Of a stretch of DNA of 64,000 nucleotides, positions 43,764 through 52,862 are shown one piece after another (within the stretch, counting starts at the first letter, position 1; each line of letters opens with the position of its first letter). Origin of the DNA: Methylobacterium sp. Lineage in GTDB: Bacteria; Pseudomonadota; Alphaproteobacteria; Rhizobiales; Beijerinckiaceae. Below the pieces are notes generated by a model. The model did not search any database, was not told where the DNA came from, and saw nothing but the letters and a program-made list of their open reading frames with translations. A program made the position numbers and the translations under genes. Location of the stretch: NCBI GenBank assembly GCA_002928875.1, contig PERO01000006.1, forward strand, positions 1-64,000, written 5' to 3'.

Positions 43764-43768
43764 CCGCC

Positions 43769-44770
43769 ATGGCGCTCATCACCGACAACCTGCCGCTGAT
43801 CTTCGCCGCGCTCATGGCGGTGTCGATCCTCGCCTATGTCGTCCTCGACGGCTACGATCTCGGCGTCGGCATGCTGATGGCGCGCGGCGACCGGACCGAA
43901 CGCGACCGGATGATCTCGACCATCGGCCCGTTCTGGGATGCAAACGAGACCTGGCTGGTGCTCGGCATCGGCCTTTTGCTCGTGGCCTTCCCGGCCGCGC
44001 ATGGGCTGATCCTCACCGAACTCTACCTGCCGGTGGCGCTGATGCTTCTGGGCCTGACCCTGCGTGGCGTGGCCTTCGAATTCCGCGTGAAGGCGCAATT
44101 GCGCTACCAGGGTGCGTGGGACTGGGCCTTCGTCGCCGGCTCGCTGCTGGCCTCGGTGACGCAGGGCTACATGCTCGGCCGCTATGTCATGGGCTTCCAG
44201 GCCGGTTTCTGGCCGGAACTCTTCGCGCTGGCCGCCGGCTTCGGCCTTGCCGCCTCATACACCTTCGTCGGCTCCACCTGGCTGCTCGCGAAGACCGAGG
44301 GCCCCCTGCAGGCCCGCGCCGTGGGCTGGGCGCGCGTGACCCTGCTGCTGACGCTTCTGAGCATGATCGCCGTCTCGGTCGCGACGCCGCTCGTTTCGCC
44401 CCGCATCTTCGAGCGCTGGTTCAGTTTCCCGAACATCATCGGCCTCTTGCCGATCCCGATCATGACGGGTGCGTTCTTCCTCGCGCTGTGGGTGTTCCTG
44501 AAGCGCATGCCGCGCGCCGATCACAGCCTCGACATCGCGCCCTTCCTGGGGGCGATGGCGCTGTTCACGCTCGGCTTCCTCGGCCTCGCCTATTCCTTCT
44601 ACCCCTATATCGTGCCGGAACGCCTGACGATCACCGAAGCCGCCAGCGCGCCCGAAAGCCTCTGGATCATCTTCCTCGGCGCCTTCTTCGTGCTGCCCTT
44701 CATCGTGGGCTACACGGCCTTCAGCTATTACGTGTTCCGCGGCAAGGCCCACGACCTGCGCTACGATTGA
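43769..44770 (+). CDS. cydB: Cytochrome bd-type quinol oxidase subunit II
   Basis: 333 residues with about eight or nine membrane segments. VLDGYDLGVGMLMARG and FWDANETWLVLG are the CydB family motifs. ATG 43769 lies 5 bp after the cydA stop; GTG 43760 in frame overlaps that stop and is the alternative. The gene ends 8 bp before the convergent NTF2-like gene. Confidence 0.95.
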   Translation: MALITDNLPLIFAALMAVSILAYVVLDGYDLGVGMLMARGDRTERDRMISTIGPFWDANETWLVLGIGLLLVAFPAAHGLILTELYLPVALMLLGLTLRGVAFEFRVKAQLRYQGAWDWAFVAGSLLASVTQGYMLGRYVMGFQAGFWPELFALAAGFGLAASYTFVGSTWLLAKTEGPLQARAVGWARVTLLLTLLSMIAVSVATPLVSPRIFERWFSFPNIIGLLPIPIMTGAFFLALWVFLKRMPRADHSLDIAPFLGAMALFTLGFLGLAYSFYPYIVPERLTITEAASAPESLWIIFLGAFFVLPFIVGYTAFSYYVFRGKAHDLRYD

Positions 44771-44778
44771 GCGAAGGC

Positions 44779-45228
44779 TCAGGCGATGAGTGCCGGGTTT
44801 CCATCCATGCCGATGACATCGATGGCCGTCGCGGCGATCCGCCAGCCCTCGTCCTCGCGCACAAGGCTGTCGCGATAGCGGGCGCGCAGTTCGAATGTCC
44901 GGCCGCCTTCAAACCCGTTCCCCGCATGATAGCCGTGGAGCAGCGAGACCATCTCGGCCCGGTCCCCCGTGACCCGGACCTGAAAATTCGAATAGGCCTG
45001 GAAGGTCCGTACATGATCGTGCCGGAAGGCATGGCGGAACATCCCGATCACAGCCTCTCGGGACATGGGCCCAACCGGAGCACCAAAAGCCGAGAAATCG
45101 GTCTCGATCACGGGAAGGAAGAACCGGTCCATCCGACTCCAGTCGCGCCGGTCAAGCGCATCGCCCAAGCCGATGCGCAAGGCGATGATATCGGCCTCGT
45201 CGGCAAGGCGGGAAAGGGAAGTTGTCAT
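44779..45228 (-). CDS. SnoaL/NTF2-like protein
   Basis: 149 residues, no signal peptide. NTF2-like fold: ADIIALRIGLGDALDRRDWSRMDRFF, central FQAYSNFQVRVTGDRAEMVS and WRIAATAIDVIG. Such proteins act as small-molecule isomerases, dehydratases or binding proteins; the role is unknown. It diverges from an HxlR regulator across 115 bp. Confidence 0.82.
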   Translation of the reverse strand: MTTSLSRLADEADIIALRIGLGDALDRRDWSRMDRFFLPVIETDFSAFGAPVGPMSREAVIGMFRHAFRHDHVRTFQAYSNFQVRVTGDRAEMVSLLHGYHAGNGFEGGRTFELRARYRDSLVREDEGWRIAATAIDVIGMDGNPALIA

Positions 45229-45343
45229 GGCAAACCTCGTGTCACATATCGTGGCAATGCAGGCGCCATGCTTGCCGGTTGCACCGCCATGCGCCTAGGC
45301 CCACAATTTCGTAAGGCGAAGGCGAAAGGAGACGGTCTGGCCC

Positions 45344-45712
45344 ATGCGGAAAACGACATCCATCAACCGGCGCAATGAGGTGGAGCACATCGCGACCTGC
45401 CCGCTCGCGGCCGCCATGGCGGTGATCGGCGGGCGCTGGAAGCCAATGATCCTCTGGTATGTCGGGCATGGCCTCGATCGCTGGGCGAGCCTGCGTGCGG
45501 CGATTTCGGGCGCGAGCGACAAGATGCTCTGGCAGCATCTGCGCGAACTCGAGCGCGACGGGCTGCTCCTCCGCGTCGTCGAGGGACGGCGCGTGCGCTA
45601 CGAAATGACCGCACTCGGGCGGAGCCTGCAGGGGCCACTGGCGGAAATCGAGGCCTGGAGCCGCGCCAGCCGGATCGGCGAACGCGTCGTCGGCAACATG
45701 CCCCGCCATTAA
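45344..45712 (+). CDS. HxlR-family transcriptional regulator
   Basis: 122 residues. The HxlR signature is clear: CPLAAAMAVIGGRWKPMILW, then SDKMLWQHLRELERDGLL and VRYEMTALGRSL. Cys19 is the conserved position of thiol-sensing members. Divergent from the NTF2-like gene, its likely target. Its stop overlaps the stop of the convergent TetR gene by 4 bp. Confidence 0.92.
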   Translation: MRKTTSINRRNEVEHIATCPLAAAMAVIGGRWKPMILWYVGHGLDRWASLRAAISGASDKMLWQHLRELERDGLLLRVVEGRRVRYEMTALGRSLQGPLAEIEAWSRASRIGERVVGNMPRH

Positions 45713-46317
45713 GGCTTCAATGCCTTGCCGATGGCGCAGAAGAGATGCGCCCGCGCCGCTTGCATGTGGTGCGGCTCGAACCCCAGGGAGCCGAGGATCG
45801 TCGAGGTGGAAATCGCCGCAAAGCCGTGCAGGCCGGACCAGATGAACATCGCATCGCGGTTCACCTCCTCATCGGAGAGCGCGAGCCCTTCCGCCTCGGC
45901 CTTCCGCCTCAGACCCTCGCACAGCAACGCGAAGGCATGGCGGGCCTGCCGCATCATCTCGGGATGCGCCTCCGGTTCGGGCAGGGGCGTGCCGAACATC
46001 AGCCGGTATTCCAGCGGATGCGCGCTGGCATAATCGAGATAGGCCTGCCCCATCGCTTCGAGTTCGATCGCGGGGTCGCCGCCGGCAAGGCAGCGGTCGA
46101 GATAGGCCGCGAAATCCGCAAAGGCGCGCGCGACGACGCCCGCGAGAATGTGGTCCCGGCTTGGGAAATGCTTGTAGGGCGCCTGATGCGACACGCCGAG
46201 CCGGCGCGCGACCTCGCGCAGGCTCAGCTTCTCCACGCCGTCGCTGGCAATGACGGCCAGAGCCTCCGCGAGGCAGGCTTCCCTCAGATCGCGCGACGGA
46301 CGTTTCGATTCGGTCAT
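45709..46317 (-). CDS. TetR/AcrR-family transcriptional regulator
   Basis: 202 residues from ATG 46317. HTH at about 12-55 (CLAEALAVIASDGVEKLSLR, then LGVSHQAPYKHFPSRDHILAG) and the TetR_C_33-like C-terminal half. Just downstream of the lipoprotein gene on the same strand; a GACA-T-TGTC palindrome lies in the promoter that the lipoprotein gene shares with an SDR gene. That palindrome may be its operator (inference). Confidence 0.88.
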   Translation of the reverse strand: MTESKRPSRDLREACLAEALAVIASDGVEKLSLREVARRLGVSHQAPYKHFPSRDHILAGVVARAFADFAAYLDRCLAGGDPAIELEAMGQAYLDYASAHPLEYRLMFGTPLPEPEAHPEMMRQARHAFALLCEGLRRKAEAEGLALSDEEVNRDAMFIWSGLHGFAAISTSTILGSLGFEPHHMQAARAHLFCAIGKALKP

Positions 46318-46356
46318 GGACCGTGGAGATAGCACGAGCCGGGCCGCGGGGCCCGC

Positions 46357-46851
46357 TCACTCATAGAGATTGCGGCCGTTCTCGATCGCCTCGAGCGCCC
46401 TCGCCCAGGAGAGCGACCTTTCGCCCGGCGCGAGCGGAACACGCGCGAAACGACCGGAAACAAGGGCGGGTCGCCCGATCCCGATGGCCTCGCGATGCAC
46501 GCCGGATTGCACGAAGCGCACGAGATCGGCCTCGCTTTGCCACACCGTCATGGTCCAGGCCCGATCGCCGAGAATTTCCCGGCGGATCGAATAGCCGAGG
46601 AAGCCCGGCTGCTGCATCAGCGCCTGCTCCACGCGGCGCGTGCCCTCCCAGAACCGGTTTCGCGCCGCCCGATCCGCACCGAGTTGCGCCTCCGTGATGG
46701 CCGCGATGGCGGGACCCGCCTGGGCCCGGGCCTCCGGATTGTCACGGAAGGGTGTCGCGATGGCGCAGCCCGAAAGGAGGAACGTGAGGATGAAAAGCCC
46801 GACCAACGGCTTCTTTCGCCCCGGTTCAGGTGAGGAGAGGGTCGGCGGCAT
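46357..46851 (-). CDS. Small lipoprotein with an antibiotic-monooxygenase-like (ABM) fold
   Basis: 164 residues from ATG 46851, with GGAAAGG upstream. N-terminal lipoprotein signal ends in LLSGC. The mature part contains GFLGYSIRREILGDRAWTMT then VWQSEADLVRFVQSGVHREA, the pattern of ABM/CrtA-like ferredoxin-fold proteins. Membrane-anchored, periplasmic side. The reaction, if any, is unknown. The frame upstream to 47064 is promoter sequence. Confidence 0.75.
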   Translation of the reverse strand: MPPTLSSPEPGRKKPLVGLFILTFLLSGCAIATPFRDNPEARAQAGPAIAAITEAQLGADRAARNRFWEGTRRVEQALMQQPGFLGYSIRREILGDRAWTMTVWQSEADLVRFVQSGVHREAIGIGRPALVSGRFARVPLAPGERSLSWARALEAIENGRNLYE

Positions 46852-46929
46852 GGCAAGCCTTTCCAGCGCAGGAATCAAGCCGCCGCCCGGCACGGGTTGA
46901 CGGCGTCTACTTCCATCTTTAAAGGCAAG

Positions 46930-46944
46930 GTAGACATTGTCAAC
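46930..46944. promoter_or_regulatory. Candidate operator with GACA-T-TGTC core
   Basis: A 9-bp perfect core at 46933-46941 within the divergent promoter of the lipoprotein and SDR genes. Read leftward it overlaps a TTGACA box. Confidence 0.45.
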
Positions 46945-47024
46945 TCCCTCGACGTCCGGGCATGAAACCATCACCATCGCCCATTCGTTGTTGTCCTGAG
47001 CCGCTGCTGCCGAAGAGGTCTTCC

Positions 47025-47855
47025 ATGACGCCGCAATCCGCCTCCCCGCCCCGTGCCACGCCACGGGCCGGCCTGCCCTACGGCCCCTGTGCCCTTGTCA
47101 CCGGGGCATCGGAGGGAATCGGCCTCGCCATGGCGCAGGAACTCGCGCGGCAGGGCTATGATCTGGTTCTGGTTGCGCGGCGGCGGGAGCGGCTCGAGAT
47201 GCTCGCGGCCGAGTTGCGCGCCGCGCATGGCTCGACGGTGATCGTGCTGCCGGCGGATCTCGGATCGACGAGCGATGTCGAGCAGATTCTGCGCGAGACC
47301 GAGGGGCTGGATATCGGGCTCTTCGTCGCTGCGGCGGGGTTCGGCAGCGCCGGTTCCTTCGTGGATCTGCCGCTCGGGAACGAGCTCAACATGGTCGATG
47401 TCAATTGCCGCGCGGTCGTGGCGATGACGCATCCCATCGCGCAGCGGCTGATCGCCCGGAAGCGCGGCGGCATCGTGCTGTTCAGCTCCATCGTCGCCTT
47501 CCAGGGGGTGGCGAAATTCGCGACCTATGCGGCGACGAAGGCGTTCGTGCAGAGCTTCGCCGAAGGGCTGCGCCTCGAATTGAAGCCGCTCGGGGTGGAT
47601 GTGCTGGCGGTCGCGCCGGGACCGGTCGCGACCGGTTTTGCGAGCCGGTCCGGCATGTTCATGCCGCGCGCCGAAAAGCCGGAAGTGGTGGCGCGCGAGG
47701 CCCTGGCGCAATTGGGCAAGGCCAGCACGGCTCGGCCCGGTTTCCTCGCGAAGACGATGGAATTCGGGCTGTCCATGCTGCCGCGTCGCGGGCGGGTGCG
47801 GATGATTTCCATGGCCATGGACGGCATGGCGAACCGGAAGGACGCGAAGGGCTGA
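47025..47855 (+). CDS. Short-chain dehydrogenase/reductase
   Basis: 276 residues. Cofactor motif TGASEGIG (about 29-36), NNAG position read as VAAAGFG, Ser in LFSSIVAF, and YAATKAF with catalytic Tyr and Lys. It fits the DltE-like group of SDRs with unknown substrate. GAAGAGG before ATG 47025. The N-terminal 20 residues are a Pro/Ala-rich extension. Confidence 0.87.
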   Translation: MTPQSASPPRATPRAGLPYGPCALVTGASEGIGLAMAQELARQGYDLVLVARRRERLEMLAAELRAAHGSTVIVLPADLGSTSDVEQILRETEGLDIGLFVAAAGFGSAGSFVDLPLGNELNMVDVNCRAVVAMTHPIAQRLIARKRGGIVLFSSIVAFQGVAKFATYAATKAFVQSFAEGLRLELKPLGVDVLAVAPGPVATGFASRSGMFMPRAEKPEVVAREALAQLGKASTARPGFLAKTMEFGLSMLPRRGRVRMISMAMDGMANRKDAKG

Positions 47856-47859
47856 GCGC

Positions 47860-49692
47860 TCAGGCCGACGCATGCGCCCAGAACACGCCGGCGCCCTCGT
47901 CGGCCCGGCCGACCCCCGCCCGGAACCCGGCGAAGAGTTCGCGCCCCAGCCCTTCTTCGGCCGATGGCTGATTGGGAACAGCGGGCATGCGCCGCGCCAG
48001 TTCGGCCGGATCGACCGCGACATCGAGCCGCCCGCTGGCGGAATCGATGGTGATGACATCGCCATCGCGCAGGCGGGCGATGGCACCGCCTTCCTTCGCC
48101 TCGGGCGTGACATGCAGCGCGCTCAGCACCTTGCCGGAGGCACCGGACAGGCGGCCATCCGTCAGCAGGGCCACGCGCAAGCCGCGATTTTGCAGCACGC
48201 CCAGGGCCGGCATCAGCGCGTGCAGTTCCGGCATGCCATTCGCTTTCGGGCCCTGGTTACGCACGACGATGACGGCATCTGCGGTGATCGCATTCGCTTT
48301 GAAATCGGCCAGGAAAGCTTCGGGATGTTCGTAAACCCGCGCGGGTGCCGTCAGCGATTGCTTGTCAGCAGCCACCGCCGAGGTCTTCACGATCGCCCGG
48401 CCGAGCGGGCCCGTGACGAGCGCGAGCCCACCCGTGGGCTGGAACGGATCGGCCATGCCGCGCAGGATCGTCGGCGCGGGGGACAAAGCCGGCGGCTCGC
48501 GCCAGACGATGCGGCCCGCTTCGAGCGCCGGCTCCTTGGCATAGGCCGACAGCCCCGCCCCCGCGAGGGTCGGCACTTCCTCGAACAACAGGCCCGCCGC
48601 GATGAGTTCCCGCGTGACGAAGGCGAGGCCACCCGCCGCCTGGAACTGGTTCACATCGGCCGAGCCATTGGGGTAGATGCGCGCCAGCAACGGCACGACG
48701 GTCGCGAGATCGGCGAAATCCTCCCATGTCACGCGATAGCCCGCCGCGCGCGCCATCGCCACGAGATGGATCAGGTGATTGGTCGAGCCGCCCGTCGCGT
48801 GCAGCCCCGCCATCGCGTTGATGAAGGCGCGGGCATCGAGCATTTCGCCCATGCCGAGGCCCTCGGCGGCACGCACCAGCACGAGGCGCACGGCCTCGCG
48901 GGTCATCGCTTCGCGCAAGGGGGTGCCGGGCGGGATGAAGGCCGTGCCGGGCACGTGCAGGCCCATCAGCTCCATCATCATCTGGTTGGAATTCGCCGTG
49001 CCGTAGAAGGTGCAGGTGCCGGGCGCGTGGTAGCTCTTCATCTCCGCCTCGAGCAGGGCGTCGCGGCCGAGTTCGCCGCTGGCATAGGCCTGCCGCACGC
49101 GCGTCTTCTCGTCGTTGGGGAGGCCCGAGGGCATCGGCCCCGCCGGCACGAAAGCCACCGGCAGATGCCCGAAGCTCAGCGCGCCAATCACGAGGCCGGG
49201 CACGATCTTGTCGCAGACGCCGAGCATCAGCGCGCCATCGAAGACGTTGTGGGAGAGCGACACCGCCGTCGCCATGGCGATCACGTCGCGCGAGAACAGC
49301 GAGAGATCCATGCCGGGCTGGCCTTGCGTCACGCCATCGCACATCGCCGGAACGCCGCTGGCGACCTGCGCAGTCGCCCCGAGATCACGCGCGGCGGCTT
49401 TCAGGATGGCCGGATAGGTTTCGAAGGGCTGATGCGCCGAAAGCATGTCGTTATAGGCCGTCACGATGCCGAGATTGGGCGCGGAGCCCATCGCGATGGC
49501 CTGTTTCTCGCCGGCCGAACAGGCCGCCGCGGCATGGGCGAGGTTGCCGCAGGAAAGCTTGCGACGCGGCGGCATGTCCCGTCGCATGGTCGCAAGCCGC
49601 GCGAGATAGGCCGCGCGGGTTGCGGCGGAACGGGCCTCGATGCGGGCACGAACGGCTTCGAGCACGGGAGACAAGGCGGGCGCATGCGACAT
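47860..49692 (-). CDS. edd: Phosphogluconate dehydratase (Entner-Doudoroff)
   Basis: 610 residues, the usual Edd length. Converts 6-phosphogluconate to 2-keto-3-deoxy-6-phosphogluconate. Motifs of the IlvD/Edd family with Fe-S cysteines: [52 protein letters not shown] and a late [15 protein letters not shown] 49692 has GGAG upstream. The aldolase gene (eda) is not in the window. A KDG kinase gene lies 1.3 kb away on the other strand. Confidence 0.95.
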   Translation of the reverse strand: MSHAPALSPVLEAVRARIEARSAATRAAYLARLATMRRDMPPRRKLSCGNLAHAAAACSAGEKQAIAMGSAPNLGIVTAYNDMLSAHQPFETYPAILKAAARDLGATAQVASGVPAMCDGVTQGQPGMDLSLFSRDVIAMATAVSLSHNVFDGALMLGVCDKIVPGLVIGALSFGHLPVAFVPAGPMPSGLPNDEKTRVRQAYASGELGRDALLEAEMKSYHAPGTCTFYGTANSNQMMMELMGLHVPGTAFIPPGTPLREAMTREAVRLVLVRAAEGLGMGEMLDARAFINAMAGLHATGGSTNHLIHLVAMARAAGYRVTWEDFADLATVVPLLARIYPNGSADVNQFQAAGGLAFVTRELIAAGLLFEEVPTLAGAGLSAYAKEPALEAGRIVWREPPALSPAPTILRGMADPFQPTGGLALVTGPLGRAIVKTSAVAADKQSLTAPARVYEHPEAFLADFKANAITADAVIVVRNQGPKANGMPELHALMPALGVLQNRGLRVALLTDGRLSGASGKVLSALHVTPEAKEGGAIARLRDGDVITIDSASGRLDVAVDPAELARRMPAVPNQPSAEEGLGRELFAGFRAGVGRADEGAGVFWAHASA

Positions 49693-50010
49693 CGGCGTGA
49701 TCTCCGGCGGTTTTCTCGGCCATCGGGGCCGATGACGGGACGGATGTCGCCAGGGCCAGCAAGCGGGCCCGCGCGACGGATGGCGATGAGTCATGTATGA
49801 AAATTACAGCATTTGTAGAAAAAACACAAAACGGCCCATGCCAGCCTGTTCCCTTGCGCGAACCGATGCAATGGCGAAGCCTCGTTGATCATCCACACGT
49901 TGCGTCCATGCAATATTGATTGGCCGAATGGTGTGTTGCAAGGCGTGAGTGCAAGGCGCATCTCTGCCGCATACGGGTCTTGGCCCGCCCCCGAGGAAAG
50001 GAAGCGTTCC
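49693..50010. other. Divergent promoter region of edd and the VOC gene
   Basis: About 320 bp, AT-rich near 49795-49835. A small palindrome CAATATTG at 49911-49918 is the only structure noticed. No clear -35/-10 pair. Confidence 0.35.
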
Positions 50011-50883
50011 ATGGACGCGACGAGCCCCAGCCTTCTGCATGACACGCTGCTCGAATCCGAGCGTGCGCCGATCCACCCGCTCGCGGCGACACTGATCGCG
50101 CGGAACGCCGAGAATCTCGCGCGCTTCTACGAGGAGAAGCTCGGCTTCGCGCGCCTCGGCCAGAGCGGAGACCGGATCCGGCTGGGCGCCGGGCCTCTCG
50201 GCTTTCTCGATATCCTGCACCGTCCGGCGGCGAAGCCCCATTCCGGCCGTGGCTCGGGGCTCTTCCACATCGCCTTCCTGTTGCCGGACCGTGCGGCGCT
50301 CGGGCGCTGGTTCATCGCTGCACGCGCGGCTGGCGCACCCTTCGATGGCGCCTCCGATCATGCGGTCAGCGAGGCCTTCTATCTCAGCGATCCCGAGGGC
50401 AATGGCATCGAGGTCTATGTCGACCGCCCGCGCTCCGATTGGCCGCGCGAGGGGAACGGCGTCGCCATGACCACGGGCCCGATGGCGGTTCGCGATCTGG
50501 TCCAGCAGGCGGCGGCAGGTGACGAGACGCCGCGCCTGCCGGAGGGCACGCGCATCGGGCATTTCCACCTGCAGGTCGGCGATGTCGACCGGGCCGCCGC
50601 CTGGTGGCAAGAGACGCTGGGCACGGAGGAAACGCATCGCCGGCCAAGCGCGCGGTTCCATTCCTGGGGTGGCTACCACCATCATCTCGGCCTCAATTCC
50701 TGGAACAGCGCCGGGGCCGGCCCGCGCGACCCCGAAGCAACCGGCCTGCATCGCATAACCTTCGCCATCCGCGATCCGGCAGATTTCAGGGCGCTGGCGG
50801 CGAAGCTCGGCGCGAACCCGGAAGCCGACGAGTTGCTGCTGACCGACCCCTTCGGCATCAATGCGGCCTTCCGCCGGGCCTGA
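50011..50883 (+). CDS. VOC-family protein, two-domain extradiol-dioxygenase-like
   Basis: 290 residues with two vicinal-oxygen-chelate modules (about 25-135 and 185-285). Possible metal ligands: His near 84 (GLFHIAFLL), Glu in NGIEVYVDR and His in IGHFHLQVGD; the pattern fits CatE-like catechol 2,3-dioxygenases or glyoxalase relatives. The ATG at 50011 has GAGGAAAGGAAG upstream. The substrate is unknown; it is not obviously part of sugar metabolism despite the neighbours. Confidence 0.82.
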   Translation: MDATSPSLLHDTLLESERAPIHPLAATLIARNAENLARFYEEKLGFARLGQSGDRIRLGAGPLGFLDILHRPAAKPHSGRGSGLFHIAFLLPDRAALGRWFIAARAAGAPFDGASDHAVSEAFYLSDPEGNGIEVYVDRPRSDWPREGNGVAMTTGPMAVRDLVQQAAAGDETPRLPEGTRIGHFHLQVGDVDRAAAWWQETLGTEETHRRPSARFHSWGGYHHHLGLNSWNSAGAGPRDPEATGLHRITFAIRDPADFRALAAKLGANPEADELLLTDPFGINAAFRRA

Positions 50884-50966
50884 GGCCCCGCGGCGAATCC
50901 GCCTTGCGCGCCGGAGAGGAATGCGCGAAGACAGGCTCGAAATCATCGTATGAAACGAGCCTGTCG

Positions 50967-51941
50967 ATGTCTGCCGCGCCGGTTTCCGCCCCCGCTTTGC
51001 TTGTTCCGGCCGCACGGCGCTTCGATCTTCTCGCCATCGGCGAACCCATGATGGAATTCGCCGAGGTGAGCCGCGCCGGCGAGCGGCTCTACCTCCCCGG
51101 CCATGGCGGGGATACCTCGAACACCATCATCGCGGCCGCGCGGCAGGGCGCGCGATGCGCCTATTTCACTGCGCTCGGGGCCGATGCCTTCGGCGCGGAT
51201 TTCCTGCGGCTCTGGGCAGAGGAGGGGGTGGACGCGTCGCGCGTGATCACCCGGCAGGATGCCTCCACCGGCATCTATTTCATCACCTACGGCGCGGATG
51301 GCCACCAGTTCAGCTACTGGCGCAAGGGCTCCGCCGCGAGCCGCGTCACGCCGGCCGAAATCCCGGCCGATCTCGTCGCGGAGGCGCGCGTTCTGCATGT
51401 CTCGGGCATCAGCCAGGCGATTTCGGAGACTTGCGCCGATGCGATCTTCGCGGCCATCGCACGGGCGAAACAGGCCTGGACTGTCGTGAGCTACGACACG
51501 AACCTGCGGCTGAAACTCTGGCCGATCGAGCGCGCCCGCGCCATCACCCATGCGGCGATGGCCGAAGCCGATATCGCGCTGCCCGGCCTCGAAGATGCGC
51601 AAATGCTCACCGGGCTGCAAACGCCCGAGGAAATCTGCGACTTCTATCTCGGCCTTGGCGCGAAAATCGTCGCGCTGACCCTCGGCAAGAATGGCACGAT
51701 GGTCGCGACGCCCGCGTCGCGCGCGCTGGTTCCGGCTTACCCCGTGGAAGCGCTCGATGCCTCCGGCGCGGGCGATACCTTCGACGGCGCCTTCCTCGCG
51801 GAATGGCTGAGGACGGGCGATCCCTTCGCGGCGGCCTCCTATGCCAATGCGGCCGCCGCTTTGGCCACGCTCGGCCATGGCGCGGTGGCGCCGATGCCCC
51901 GCCGCGCGGCGGTGGAAGGCTTCCGCACGAGCCGCGGCTAA
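50967..51941 (+). CDS. kdgK: 2-keto-3-deoxygluconate kinase-like sugar kinase (PfkB family)
   Basis: 324 residues. PfkB signature 2 DASGAGDTFDGAF at 264-276 with catalytic Asp270, and GEPMMEF and GGDTSNT in the N-terminal half typical of KDG kinases. It phosphorylates 2-keto-3-deoxygluconate to KDPG, feeding the Entner-Doudoroff aldolase; edd lies close by. KdgK is the best fit, but fructokinase-like substrates cannot be excluded. No strong Shine-Dalgarno before ATG 50967. Confidence 0.85.
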   Translation: MSAAPVSAPALLVPAARRFDLLAIGEPMMEFAEVSRAGERLYLPGHGGDTSNTIIAAARQGARCAYFTALGADAFGADFLRLWAEEGVDASRVITRQDASTGIYFITYGADGHQFSYWRKGSAASRVTPAEIPADLVAEARVLHVSGISQAISETCADAIFAAIARAKQAWTVVSYDTNLRLKLWPIERARAITHAAMAEADIALPGLEDAQMLTGLQTPEEICDFYLGLGAKIVALTLGKNGTMVATPASRALVPAYPVEALDASGAGDTFDGAFLAEWLRTGDPFAAASYANAAAALATLGHGAVAPMPRRAAVEGFRTSRG

Positions 51942-52007
51942 CGCGCTTCCCATCCCTGACCGGCGTTGGTATACCAGCGCCACAAGAACCGGACCGGGGG
52001 GAACCGC

Positions 52008-52859
52008 ATGGGCGAGCATGTCCGCATTTTCGAGATGAGCCCGCGCGATGGCCTGCAGAACGAGGCGCGTCTCATTCCCACCGCGGAGAAGATCGACCTC
52101 GTCAACCGCCTTTCGGAATGCGGGTTCGAGCGCATCGAGGTCACGAGCTTCGTCTCGCCGAAATGGGTGCCGCAGATGGCCGACGCGGCCGAGGTGATGG
52201 CGGGCATCACGCGCAAACCCGGCATCGGCTATGCGGTGCTCACCCCCAATTTGAAGGGCTATGAGGGCGCGCGCGCGGCAAAGGCGGATGAAGTGGCGAT
52301 CTTCGCCTCCGCCTCCGAAGGCTTCAGCCAGAAAAACATCAACTGCTCCATCGCCGAGAGCTTGCAGCGCTTCGAGCCGGTGGTCGCGGCGGCGAAAGCC
52401 GATAGCAGCCCCGTGCGCGGCTACATCTCCTGCGTCGTTGAATGCCCCTATGACGGCCCCACCCCGCCCGAAAAGGTTGCGGAAGTGGCGAGCGCGCTCT
52501 TCGCCATGGGCTGCTACGAGGTGAGCCTCGGCGACACCATCGGCAAGGCGACGCCCGAGGGCATCGCGCGGATGCTCGACGCCGTGGCGATGGTCGTGCC
52601 GCCGGCGAAGCTCGCGGGGCATTATCATGATACCGGCGGGCGCGCGCTTGAGAACATCGCGGTGAGCCTTGAGCGTGGCCTGCGCGTCTTCGATGCGTCG
52701 GTCGGCAATCTCGGCGGTTGCCCCTATGCGCCCGGCGCGAAGGGCAACGTGGATACGGTGGCCGTGGCGCGCATGCTGCACGCCAGGGGCTATGAAACCG
52801 GGCTGGACCTCGACAAACTTGAAACCGTCGCGGCCTTCGCGCGCAGCCTCAGGGGGTGA
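52008..52859 (+). CDS. hmgL: Hydroxymethylglutaryl-CoA lyase
   Basis: 283 residues. Cleaves HMG-CoA to acetoacetate and acetyl-CoA, the last step of leucine breakdown. Active-site features: FEMSPRDGLQNE (6-18, catalytic Asp/Arg), GHYHDTGG (metal His pair) and GNLGGCPYAPGAKGN with the catalytic Cys. GGGGGG precedes the ATG. It stops 3 bp before the methylglutaconyl-CoA hydratase gene, so they form an operon. The methylcrotonyl-CoA carboxylase genes are not in the window. Confidence 0.93.
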   Translation: MGEHVRIFEMSPRDGLQNEARLIPTAEKIDLVNRLSECGFERIEVTSFVSPKWVPQMADAAEVMAGITRKPGIGYAVLTPNLKGYEGARAAKADEVAIFASASEGFSQKNINCSIAESLQRFEPVVAAAKADSSPVRGYISCVVECPYDGPTPPEKVAEVASALFAMGCYEVSLGDTIGKATPEGIARMLDAVAMVVPPAKLAGHYHDTGGRALENIAVSLERGLRVFDASVGNLGGCPYAPGAKGNVDTVAVARMLHARGYETGLDLDKLETVAAFARSLRG

Positions 52860-52862
52860 ACC

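Noticed and set aside
42836-43768. Upstream extension of the cydB frame inside cydA
   Set aside because: The translation before residue 312 is out-of-frame cydA sequence; the CydB motifs begin at the ATG at 43769.
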